From an uncultured Eubacterium sp. (GTDB lineage: Bacteria; Bacillota; Clostridia; Lachnospirales; Lachnospiraceae), in the NCBI GenBank assembly GCA_910586445.1, contig CAJUHV010000108.1:1-8264 (forward strand): a DNA stretch of 8,264 nt. The letters are read 5' to 3'. The notes under the pieces were generated by a model that was not told where the DNA came from, ran no database searches, and was given only the letters and a program-made list of their open reading frames with translations. This document shows positions 1 through 6,043 of the stretch, piece after piece. Every line of letters begins with the position of its first letter. Positions within the stretch are counted from its first letter, which is position 1. The position numbers and the translations under genes were made by a program.

Positions 1-144
1 GCATTCCTGCGTGCTTTCCACAATCCCTAGAATTTTGTTTTTCAAACACGCTCTAAACTGTGCCTAGATCATCCGCATCATCTCAGACATCCGTACTCCC
101 CACTGCTCTAACCATATTACCTTTCATTCTCATAAAAGTTTCAC
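1..144. other. Left-edge non-coding stretch
   Basis: I see no gene with a ribosome binding site here. The stretch contains one end of the dispersed inverted-end repeat (38-55), and the rest shows no clear structure. It lies downstream of the minus-strand operon, beyond that operon's terminator, so it probably separates it from whatever lies left of the window. Confidence 0.5.
38..55. repeat. Single end of the dispersed TIR repeat
   Basis: The sequence TTTTTCAAACACGCTCTA matches the right end of the complete element at 8037-8119, including the flanking TA. No matching opposite end is visible between 1 and 37, so the partner end is either left of the window or lost. The base after TA is A here and G at the complete copy, which suggests the repeat proper stops at CTC and that TA is the target dinucleotide. 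Confidence 0.7.
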
Positions 145-180
145 AAAAAACGACAGTCTATAAAAAGACCGCCGTTTTTT
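145..180 (-). terminator. Rho-independent terminator of the two-gene operon
   Basis: Read on the minus strand, a 15-bp stem (two G-U pairs) closes a 6-base loop. It is preceded by six A and ends in six T, and it begins 7 bases after the stop codon at 188-190. On the plus strand the two G-U pairs become A/C mismatches, so it is better as a minus-strand terminator, although the A and T runs could let it work both ways. Confidence 0.85.
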
Positions 181-187
181 ATACGTA

Positions 188-1057
188 TTAAATATTTCTA
201 AAATTCCCGCCGTTAAACCCTATGCCGCTGATCCTGCGCGTATAAGATAATGCCGAACGTGCAGGCAGTCCCATAACAGCACGCATATTCTCTTGTTCCC
301 TTATTTTTTTCCTGAGAGCGTTTTCTTCCAAAATCTGAATATACTTTACACGCCGCGCCCGCTTTGCCCTTTGTTCTGCTTCAAACTGCGCCTGCTCCTC
401 CTTCGTCGGGCCGACTAACCTTCCGCTGCTGGTAACAGTGCAGTTTCGCACGTCTCCGTTTTCATCCAGATCAAAAACATAGCTCTTTGATGCCTGATGT
501 TCTGCCACATTACCGCCAAAGGATGCTGCCACCGTATTATCCCAGCGGTCATAATCTTCTTTCCACTGCTGCACTTTTGCTATAATCTGTCTGGCATAAG
601 CAGGATCTTCATCCATTTTCTTCTGCAGGCTCTCTGGTATAAGAATTGCGATCCTGCCCGGGCCGATGCTGCTGTAATTTCTCTGCAGGTCGCCTCTTGT
701 CTGCGGCGGATTGGCCCCCTTCGGCCTCCAGTCATTTAAAGCATCTGCACTTGTATTTTTATCAAAATATTTCCAAAATGGAAAATCATTTCTCTGCCAT
801 CTGGCAGATGAAACATCCGCGTTTCCTACATGCGTCACGACATCGTACAGCCCAAATGCATCCTTAAAATTCGCAGCCCCTGCTTTTTGGGTACTATATG
901 CCTTACTGACTGTGGAAATATAATCTGTAGATTTTGCCGCTTTTTTCGCATATGCTTCTTGGAACGCATTTGCTGCATTCTGATCTGTAACCGCATTGAA
1001 ACGCTCCTGATAGGTTTCTCCCATATATAGCTCTGTGCCGATTCCAAATAAACTCAT
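188..1057 (-). CDS. Unrecognised 289-aa protein, second gene of operon
   Basis: I do not recognise the family with confidence. The start is supported by AGGAAAGG a few bases before the ATG. The protein has no signal peptide or membrane segment, so it is probably cytoplasmic or exported by a route not visible here. It begins MSLFGIGTEL, echoing MSIYGFGIHG of the upstream gene. The middle (about 130-205) is an alpha/beta-like region with IAILIPESLQKKM near 136-148 and YVFDLDENGDV near 193-203. A highly charged helix rich in E, K, R and Q runs from about 217 to 258, and the tail is basic and glycine-rich. It lies 25 bases downstream of its neighbour and is followed at once by a terminator, so the pair is one transcription unit. 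Resemblance to Lachnospiraceae-restricted DUF proteins (possibly DUF6033-like) is an impression only. Confidence 0.8.
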   Translation of the reverse strand: MSLFGIGTELYMGETYQERFNAVTDQNAANAFQEAYAKKAAKSTDYISTVSKAYSTQKAGAANFKDAFGLYDVVTHVGNADVSSARWQRNDFPFWKYFDKNTSADALNDWRPKGANPPQTRGDLQRNYSSIGPGRIAILIPESLQKKMDEDPAYARQIIAKVQQWKEDYDRWDNTVAASFGGNVAEHQASKSYVFDLDENGDVRNCTVTSSGRLVGPTKEEQAQFEAEQRAKRARRVKYIQILEENALRKKIREQENMRAVMGLPARSALSYTRRISGIGFNGGNFRNI

Positions 1058-1082
1058 ATTTTCCTTTCCTGCCTGCGGCAGA

Positions 1083-1802
1083 TCATTTTATCCGCCTCTG
1101 GGTTAAAACGCCTGTTTTTGCTGCTGCCTCCATCCAGGCCCGCTTTACTTCTTCCAGAGCCTGTGCCCCGGCAAAAGTAAACGAGCTGTCCGAATCTGAT
1201 TTTTTGTTCATAAAATCTGCATATTCCAGCATGCTGTACTGATAATAGGCTGCGGCATTCCCCTGCTTTAACACCCGCATGTCATGGATCTGTTTTTGAA
1301 ACAGTTCCATAAAATCCGCCCTGTCATGCAGTCCCATCTTTCCGGTTTCCGGCGGAAGTGACGAAAGCCCTCCATTTTTATCTACGCCAAGATATGCTTC
1401 TAACGCCCGCATTTCTACTAAAGTTGCACACTCTGGATTGATCTTGTTAATATGAATGGTCTGTTCAAAATCATTCCCGTGTTCATCAACCCCCTTTGCA
1501 ACAACTGTCGGATCATCTTCTGTAGAACTGTCTGCATATTTAATATAAAATGACAGCCCTGTTCCGTTTCCGCCAGAATAAAGCATGTCATCCGTCTTCA
1601 TATACACAGTATATGTTCTCACATCCAATGCACTGCCTGCCAGATCCGCAAAACTATTTCCTGCCCGCCTGGCTGCACCGTTTTCCTGCCCCGCTGCGCG
1701 GCTGTTTCCCTGTACATGATTCCCTGATACATTCCGCCATACATTTTTTGTGCCGTTTCCGGCCTGAAATCCGCCGTGAATCCCAAATCCGTAAATACTC
1801 AT
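1083..1802 (-). CDS. Unrecognised 239-aa protein, first gene of operon
   Basis: I do not recognise this protein. An in-frame ATG lies 21 bases upstream, but GGAGGG sits 6 bases before the ATG at 1802, so translation should begin there, giving MSIYGFGIHG. Residues 10-55 are rich in G, N, A and S and probably disordered. From about 63 to 120 the pattern suggests beta strands (RTYTVYMKT, GLSFYIKYA, EQTIHINKI). Residues 121-139 (INPECATLVEMRALEAYLG) and 156-230 look helical. There is no membrane segment or signal peptide. The shared MS-x-x-G-x-G start with the following gene suggests a common targeting or assembly signal, or common ancestry of the N-terminus; this is inference. A 17-bp tandem repeat lies directly upstream. 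Confidence 0.8.
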   Translation of the reverse strand: MSIYGFGIHGGFQAGNGTKNVWRNVSGNHVQGNSRAAGQENGAARRAGNSFADLAGSALDVRTYTVYMKTDDMLYSGGNGTGLSFYIKYADSSTEDDPTVVAKGVDEHGNDFEQTIHINKINPECATLVEMRALEAYLGVDKNGGLSSLPPETGKMGLHDRADFMELFQKQIHDMRVLKQGNAAAYYQYSMLEYADFMNKKSDSDSSFTFAGAQALEEVKRAWMEAAAKTGVLTQRRIK

Positions 1803-1833
1803 TTTGATCCCTCCATAAATCATTTGATAAGGG

Positions 1834-1914
1834 AGCTCTTTTGATGCAAAGCTCTTTTTGATGTAAAGCTCTCTTTGATATAAAGCTCTCTTTGATATAA
1901 AGCTTTTTTATATA
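1834..1914. repeat. 17-bp tandem repeat, about 4.5 units
   Basis: Units starting AGCTCT are found at 1834-1849 (16 bases), 1850-1866, 1867-1883 and 1884-1900, with a partial degenerate unit at 1901-1914. The third and fourth units are identical (AGCTCTCTTTGATATAA); the first two differ by a few bases. The array lies 32 bases upstream of the start codon of the unrecognised operon, in its promoter or 5' leader, so copy number could affect expression. Confidence 0.85.
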
Positions 1915-2113
1915 GGCTCTTCTGTCGGTCAGAACCTGTCATGCCCCCTTTAAAAGTCCAGGCATATTTCTGCTATATATCAAATCTCTTATCGGCAGGC
2001 ATTCCCCGTTTGCCAACCCTTGTTGTATCCAATGGTCAACGGCACGCTCTAATGATGACGGAAATAATTTTTAAGACATGCCCAGTCTCTAATGATCCGC
2101 CGTGCTCCCACAT

Positions 2114-2132
2114 AAAATTGCACAAAATTGCA
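2114..2132 (+). promoter_or_regulatory. Helically phased AAAATTGCA direct repeat
   Basis: AAAATTGCA occurs at 2114-2122 and again at 2124-2132, a 10-base period that places both copies on the same face of the helix. They end 8 bases before the -35 box of the chemoreceptor promoter. That position suits an A-rich UP element or an activator site; the role is inferred. Confidence 0.45.
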
Positions 2133-2140
2133 AAATATGA

Positions 2141-2169
2141 TTGTATTGCTGTTCAGATAGCGCTACAAT
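2141..2169 (+). promoter_or_regulatory. Sigma-A type promoter of the chemoreceptor gene
   Basis: TTGTAT (2141-2146), a 17-base spacer and TACAAT (2164-2169) make a good housekeeping promoter. Transcription would start near 2176, giving a leader of about 27 bases that contains the ribosome binding site GGGAGG (2191-2196). Confidence 0.7.
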
Positions 2170-2202
2170 AAAAACAGAGAACGAGATATAGGGAGGTTTA
2201 CA

Positions 2203-4236
2203 ATGAAATATCGACAAAAAGGAACACAGACAAAGAAAAAAATAGCCGACGAAATTCTTCATCAAATTGGCGGGAGCGTGATCTTTGTGCTGCTGATCAT
2301 TGCAGCAGTCGCAATCTGCATGGTAGGATGGCTGAGTATTACGTCAAAAAAGACAGAGCTCATTCAAGAATCTAACGCGGCTGCGAACCAGCTGGCAGGA
2401 TTTCTTCAGCAGTATACCAAAAGTGTAGAACAGCTGGCTGCAAATCCCGAAATCAAATATGTCATGACACAGACAAAACCAGGCGACGATATCCACCAGA
2501 TTGAAAAAATGGATACCGTAATGGCAAATCTGGTTAATATTGCAGACACAGATACTGAAAATGTCATGGCTGCATGGATGTCAGATTTAGATGCAAGCAT
2601 ACTGGCACAGTCCGATGGTTTTACCAGCGAAGAAGGCTGGGATATTACCGGACGCGGATGGTATGGCTGCATAGAAACAAAAGAAACGATCCTGACAGAA
2701 CCATATGTAGATTCGTCAACTGGAAAGATGATATTAAGTGCGGCCTCCCCGGTTTTTGATGACACTGACAAAACTGTTTTAGGTGCAGTCGGCATGGATA
2801 TTGCCCTGGATCATATGACACAGATTATGAGTGAATACAAAATCGGAAGCAACGGATATATGCTGTTATTATCCGAAAACGGCACCTTCCTTTATCACCC
2901 GGACAGCAGCATCGTACAAAAAAACATTAAGGATGTGGACATATCCCAGAATGTAGCAGATACAGCTGCCTCAACAAGCGATGAGTTTTTAAAATATAAA
3001 GAAGACGGCGTCACCAGATACGGCTTTCTGCAGCATGCTGGAAACACCGGATATATAGTGCTCAGCAGCCTGCCGATGACAGAATATTATTCCATACTTG
3101 CTGCGATGGTAATCGCACTCATTATCATTTTTGCAGTCGGTATAGTACTGATCGCCATAAGCATACGCAGAAGCGCAGCAAAACTCACAAAGCCGATTCT
3201 AGAGCTGAATAATACTGCGCAGCGGCTTGCAGCCGGTGATCTGGATGTTGACCTGCACATAGCAAGCGAGGATGAAATCGGAGAACTAGGCGATTCTATC
3301 CAAAAAACAGTCCACAGGCTGAAAGAATACATTGTATACATTAATGAAACGTCCGATGTGCTGTCACAGATTGCAGATGGCAAGCTGTGCATCAGCCTGC
3401 AAAACGAATACGCAGGTGAATTTCAAAAAATAAAAACCGCCCTGCTTAATATTTCCGGTTCAATGAATCAGGTAATGTCCGGGATCAATGAAAGCTCAGA
3501 ACATGTTTCCGTCGGAGCCTCTGAGCTTGCCTCCGCGTCTCAGGTGCTGGCAGAAGGCGCACAGGAACAGGCTACATCCATTGAACAGCTTACGGCTACC
3601 TCAAGCAGCGTGGCAGACCAGGTAGAAGACAGCCGCTCACAGGCAGAAGCCTCTGCCAGGGCAACTGCACAGGCTGCCTCCATGATCGAACAGAATCAGG
3701 AAAAAATGAAGCTGATGATGGAGGCCATGGATAAAATCCACCAGACCTCACAGCAGGTAGTCGGCATTATCCAGACAATTGAAGATATCGCCTCACAGAC
3801 AAACCTGCTGTCCTTAAACGCTGCCATAGAAGCTGCGCGGGCCGGAGAAGCCGGAAAGGGCTTTGCCGTCGTCGCAGATGAGATCGGCAAGCTGGCACTG
3901 GAAAGCTCCAATGCCGCAAACACGACTAAAGAACTGATTGAAATCTCAATGGATGAAATTAACAAAGGAAATACGATCGCACGAAGTGCCGTAGACTCGT
4001 TAAAAGAATCTGTAAGCGCAGTAGAACGTGCCAATGAAATGATTCAAAAAACTGCTGAAACTGCCGTGATACAGGCCGAAAAAATGAAACAGCTGCGTAT
4101 CGGAATCGAAGAAATCTCCCAGGGAATACAGGATAATTCCGCAGCATCCCAAGAAACCTCCGCGACTTCGGACGAGCTGGCGTCACAGGCTGAGATCTTA
4201 AATAAAATGGTGCAGAAATTTGAGCTCAGTCAGTAA
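2203..4236 (+). CDS. Methyl-accepting chemotaxis protein with dCache sensor
   Basis: A complete 677-aa transmembrane chemoreceptor that would signal to CheA/CheW. GGGAGG lies 6 bases before the ATG. Order: short basic N-terminus, TM1 about 24-47, extracellular dCache domain about 48-295, TM2 about 297-322, HAMP about 323-378, then a cytoplasmic signalling coiled coil to the end. The hairpin tip is clear at about 521-560 (GIIQTIEDIASQTNLLSLNA, then AIEAARAGEAGKGFAVVADE). In the sensor, R151-x-W153-Y154, Y168-x-D170 and D199 match in kind and spacing the residues that bind the amino and carboxyl groups of amino acids in dCache_1AA receptors; the usual Tyr five residues before the Arg is Trp146. 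An amino-acid ligand is therefore likely but unproven. There is no C-terminal CheR-binding pentapeptide; the protein ends KFELSQ. The gene is monocistronic with its own promoter and no chemotaxis neighbours in the window. Confidence 0.96.
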   Translation: MKYRQKGTQTKKKIADEILHQIGGSVIFVLLIIAAVAICMVGWLSITSKKTELIQESNAAANQLAGFLQQYTKSVEQLAANPEIKYVMTQTKPGDDIHQIEKMDTVMANLVNIADTDTENVMAAWMSDLDASILAQSDGFTSEEGWDITGRGWYGCIETKETILTEPYVDSSTGKMILSAASPVFDDTDKTVLGAVGMDIALDHMTQIMSEYKIGSNGYMLLLSENGTFLYHPDSSIVQKNIKDVDISQNVADTAASTSDEFLKYKEDGVTRYGFLQHAGNTGYIVLSSLPMTEYYSILAAMVIALIIIFAVGIVLIAISIRRSAAKLTKPILELNNTAQRLAAGDLDVDLHIASEDEIGELGDSIQKTVHRLKEYIVYINETSDVLSQIADGKLCISLQNEYAGEFQKIKTALLNISGSMNQVMSGINESSEHVSVGASELASASQVLAEGAQEQATSIEQLTATSSSVADQVEDSRSQAEASARATAQAASMIEQNQEKMKLMMEAMDKIHQTSQQVVGIIQTIEDIASQTNLLSLNAAIEAARAGEAGKGFAVVADEIGKLALESSNAANTTKELIEISMDEINKGNTIARSAVDSLKESVSAVERANEMIQKTAETAVIQAEKMKQLRIGIEEISQGIQDNSAASQETSATSDELASQAEILNKMVQKFELSQ

Positions 4237-4277
4237 CATAATAATTCTTTGTATATAATATGAACAGCCTGCCGGGG

Positions 4278-4299
4278 CTGGAGCATGTTTGAAAAATGC
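4278..4299. repeat. Single end of the dispersed TIR repeat, left-facing end
   Basis: CTGGAGCATGTTTGAAAAATGC matches the end of the complete element at 8037-8119 read on the minus strand (CTAGAGCGTG...), with two differences. Similarity seems to continue weakly inward (CTTTATGCAGAAT against CTTTCTGTCAAAT), so this may be a decayed element rather than a chance match. The flanking dinucleotide is TG rather than TA. It lies 41 bases after the chemoreceptor stop codon. Confidence 0.65.
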
Positions 4300-4350
4300 T
4301 TTATGCAGAATGCACCCACAGGGTATGATACGTTTCCCGCTCAGCGGGGA

Positions 4351-4406
4351 ATTAATCCCAAATTTATGAGGCATAGCGGACTATGTTGATTAAATTTGGG
4401 ATTAAT
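4351..4406. repeat. Long perfect inverted repeat
   Basis: The arms 4351-4366 (ATTAATCCCAAATTTA) and 4391-4406 (TAAATTTGGGATTAAT) are perfectly complementary over 16 bp. The 24-base middle holds a smaller stem, CATAG (4372-4376) with CTATG (4381-4385), around a CGGA loop. A GC-rich hairpin, CCCGC-TCA-GCGGG, lies just left at 4336-4348. The right arm overlaps the stop codon (4402-4404) of the decayed minus-strand gene. It separates convergent genes and could end transcription from both sides, but there is no T run, so it may instead be part of a mobile repeat. Confidence 0.8.
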
Positions 4407-4769
4407 TATGCGCCTCGTAGACTGCAATCTTATAATTTCCAATAAAATCAGTGCTGTCGGCTGTCAAAGTATATGTATCGGAACGATTAAAAGTAAAAAA
4501 GTCTTCAGCACCCTTGCCTGATCCAGTTCATATACTTCCCTGCCGGCCGAATTATATATAACTACGTCCAAGTCCCCGCATTCAATGTCAGACCGAAATG
4601 ACAGCCTTATAGTTTCTCCTTCTTCCCTAAAAAATGAAAATTAGAACTTGTAGTTGTCTGTTTATCATAGCTGCGGCTCATATTGCCTAATGTCTTTGGA
4701 CGAATCAGCAGATAGGCCGATACTGCGACCACTATGACGGACGCAATCCCTAATTCTTATCTTTTTCAA
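4402..4769 (-). pseudogene. Frameshifted small membrane-anchored protein gene
   Basis: The minus strand encodes a protein of about 120 residues in three shifting frames. A TTG start at 4769 follows AAAGGAGAG. The reading LKKIRIR shifts by one base at a run of three G (about 4748-4750) into IASVIVVAVSAYLLIRP, a membrane segment, then KTLGNMSRSYDKQTTTSSN. It shifts near the T6 run (4629-4634) into FREEGETIRLSFRSDIEC and DLDVVIYNSAGREVYELDQA. It shifts again at the T6 run (4495-4500) into FTFNRSDTYTLTADS and IGNYKIAVYEAHN-stop. This fits an N-terminally anchored protein with an extracytoplasmic beta-sandwich. It starts 42 bases after the DUF2200 gene, probably in the same operon. All three shifts fall at homopolymers, so sequencing error is an alternative to true decay. 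The family was not recognised. Confidence 0.7.
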
Positions 4770-4811
4770 ATATTCTCTCCTTTATGACAGGGTGCCTGCA
4801 GATAGAAAAAT

Positions 4812-5162
4812 CTATCCGCGCAGAATTTTTTCCATTGTTTTCCCTTTCGCAAGCTCATCAACCAGCTTGTCCAGATACCTGATCTCCTGCATCAGCGGTT
4901 CTTCAATCGTCTCAACCCGTATGCCGCAGACAGTGCCCTTAATGAGCTTTCTGTTCGGATTCAGATGCGGGGCATTCCGAAAAAAATCCCCATATGCAGT
5001 CAGACTGCTTACCGCTTCTTCGATCTCATGCTCCTGATACCCGGTAAGCCAGCAGATCACCTCATTCACTTCCGCTGCCGACCGCCCCTTTTTTTCTGCC
5101 TTTGCTACCAACAGCGGATATATTTTTGCAAAGCTCATTGCATAGACCTTTTCATTGTCCAT
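4812..5162 (-). CDS. DUF2200 family protein
   Basis: A 116-aa protein of the DUF2200 family, which has no established function. The frame is open further upstream, but the ATG at 5162 has GAGGGGG 7 bases before it and gives the usual family length. Recognisable features are MSFAKIYPLLVAKAEKKGR near the N-terminus, VICWLTGYQEHE, then NPNRKLIKGTVCGIRVE and LMQEIRYLDKLVDELAKGK near the C-terminus, ending MEKILRG. It looks soluble and mostly helical. A 6-bp hairpin (GATAGA-AAAA-TCTATC, 4801-4816) overlaps the stop codon but has no T run and is a poor terminator, so the decayed membrane-protein gene downstream was probably co-transcribed. A repeat end (5192-5212) lies just upstream. Confidence 0.9.
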   Translation of the reverse strand: MDNEKVYAMSFAKIYPLLVAKAEKKGRSAAEVNEVICWLTGYQEHEIEEAVSSLTAYGDFFRNAPHLNPNRKLIKGTVCGIRVETIEEPLMQEIRYLDKLVDELAKGKTMEKILRG

Positions 5163-5191
5163 AATTATCCCCCTCTTTTCATTTTGCATTC

Positions 5192-5212
5192 CATTTTTCA
5201 AACACGTTCCAG
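5192..5212. repeat. Single end of the dispersed TIR repeat, right-facing end
   Basis: CATTTTTCAAACACGTTCCAG matches the right end of the complete element (CATTTTTCAAACACGCTCTAG) with two differences. It faces the end at 4278-4299, so the two could bound a 935-bp segment carrying the DUF2200 gene and the decayed gene. Read on the minus strand it supplies a Leu-Glu-Arg-Val-stop, ending the upstream fragment. Confidence 0.65.
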
Positions 5213-5331
5213 CCTCATCCAGCAGCGCAATCGTAAACGATGATCATAATCCTCTTCTCCATCAAATGCCGGTTTATGCGTTACATCATCCTTATGTCTG
5301 CACAAAATTCTATTAAATTCTGCTTTTATGC
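5198..5331 (-). pseudogene. Possible gene fragment ending in the repeat
   Basis: Between the deacylase stop and the repeat, the minus strand has an open stretch of about 44 codons with a protein-like composition: GIKAEFNRILCRHKDDVTHK, then PAFDGEEDYDHRLRLRCWMR, then LERV-stop. The last four codons and the TGA lie inside the repeat end. There is no convincing start or ribosome binding site, and the open frame runs back out of frame into the deacylase gene. I infer a truncated remnant, perhaps cut by insertion of the repeat. No family was recognised and it may be non-coding. Confidence 0.3.
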
Positions 5332-5886
5332 CTAAACAAGATCCGCATACTTACCTTCCACTACCTTCCTCAGGTCGTCAGGTGCTAATTCGATCTGATA
5401 CCCCACCCTGCCGGCACTGACAAAGATGTGTTCCTGCTGTCCGGCCGTTTCGTGGATAAAGACCGGAAACTGCTTTTTCATACCGACAGGTGAGCATCCG
5501 CCATGCACATAGCCGGTCAGCGGCAGCAGCTCCTTTTGCTTAATCATGCTGACTGATTTTTCTCCTGCTGCCTTTGCTGCTTTCTTTAAATCCAGCTCTT
5601 CTTTTACAGGCACGGCAAAAACATAGTACTGTCCTGATTTTCCCTGCGTAACAAGCGTTTTAAACACTTTGTCTGCTTCTTCGTTTAAAAGCTCCGCAAT
5701 CTGTGCGCCGCTCATCGTGGCATCCGGCTTATAGGCATGGCTTGTATAATTGATCTTCTTTCCGTCCAGGACCCTCATGACATTTGTTTTTTCTTTTTCA
5801 TTTTTTTCTTTCTTTTTTTCTTTATTCCTGTCTTTATTTCTGTCTTTATTTCCATCTTTACTTTTGTCTTTTTCTTTATCCTTCAT
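5332..5886 (-). CDS. ybaK: YbaK/EbsC-type aminoacyl-tRNA deacylase
   Basis: A 184-aa protein of the YbaK/ProX editing-domain family, which hydrolyses Cys-tRNA(Pro) and similar mischarged tRNAs. The domain runs from about 33 to 184: KTNVMRVLDGKKINYTSHAY, VFKTLVTQGKSG with the conserved Lys76, YYVFAVPVKEELDLKKAAKA, GYVHGGCSPVGMKK around 125-138 and the SAGR-x-G-x-QIELAPDDL motif near 157-172. The frame is open up to 5991, but a promoter lies inside that part (5930-5958), and AAGGGA precedes the ATG at 5886 by 10 bases, so I chose that start. Typical family members start close to KTNVMRVL; residues 2-30 are an extra lysine-rich tail of tetrapeptide repeats (DKEK, DKSK, DGNK, DRNK, DRNK, EKKK) encoded by a 12-bp tandem repeat. 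Translation could also begin at 5991. Confidence 0.9.
   Translation of the reverse strand: MKDKEKDKSKDGNKDRNKDRNKEKKKEKNEKEKTNVMRVLDGKKINYTSHAYKPDATMSGAQIAELLNEEADKVFKTLVTQGKSGQYYVFAVPVKEELDLKKAAKAAGEKSVSMIKQKELLPLTGYVHGGCSPVGMKKQFPVFIHETAGQQEHIFVSAGRVGYQIELAPDDLRKVVEGKYADLV
5821..5880. repeat. In-frame 12-bp tandem repeat, five units
   Basis: Five consecutive 12-base units (TTTATTCCTGTC, TTTATTTCTGTC, TTTATTTCCATC, TTTACTTTTGTC, TTTTTCTTTATC) fill this stretch exactly. A decayed sixth unit is visible at 5809-5820. On the coding strand each unit encodes a tetrapeptide of the form D-x-x-K. Because the unit is a multiple of three, gain or loss of copies would change only the length of the basic tail of the deacylase. 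Confidence 0.85.
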
Positions 5887-5929
5887 TTCTGACTGTTCCC
5901 TTCTCAAAAGTTTTTGCATCTGCGCTTTT

Positions 5930-5958
5930 ATTATAGCCCATTCTGCACACTTTCTCAA
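5930..5958 (-). promoter_or_regulatory. Sigma-A type promoter of the deacylase gene
   Basis: On the minus strand, TTGAGA (5958-5953), a 17-base spacer and TATAAT (5935-5930) form a near-consensus promoter. Transcription would begin about 40 bases before the ATG at 5886. This supports that start and separate transcription from the recombinase gene upstream. Confidence 0.65.
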
Positions 5959-6043
5959 ACTCTGCAAAATGATTGCAATAGAATCTGCCATACTTCCCTT
6001 CTATCACTGGAGTGACCCTGCCAGAAAATATCAGTCAGGATTT

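Larger units (their letters stand above)
1824..2202. other. Divergent intergenic region
   Basis: This 379-base region separates the minus-strand operon from the chemoreceptor gene. It contains the 17-bp tandem repeat (1834-1914), two copies of CTCTAATGAT exactly 40 bases apart (2047-2056, 2087-2096), a 10-base-period A-rich repeat (2114-2132) and the chemoreceptor promoter (2141-2169). I see no credible gene. A minus-strand -10 candidate (TATATAAA near 1907-1914) lacks a good -35, so the operon's promoter is uncertain. Confidence 0.6.

Noticed and set aside
2043..2052. CACGCTCTAA as a further copy of the repeat end
   Set aside because: Only about ten bases match, and the TTTTTCAAA part is missing; it may be chance or too decayed to claim.
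1941..2171. Plus-strand open frame of 76 codons upstream of the chemoreceptor
   Set aside because: It has no ribosome binding site or protein-like pattern and overlaps the clear promoter and repeats of the chemoreceptor gene.
5887..5991. Extension of the deacylase upstream to the ATG at 5991
   Set aside because: A near-consensus promoter lies inside the extension and a better-spaced ribosome binding site precedes the ATG at 5886. It is not fully excluded, as AAGGGA also precedes 5991 at short distance.
6008..6019. TCACTCCAGTGA palindrome after the recombinase gene as an att core or terminator
   Set aside because: It has only a 5-bp stem, no T run and no second copy in the window.
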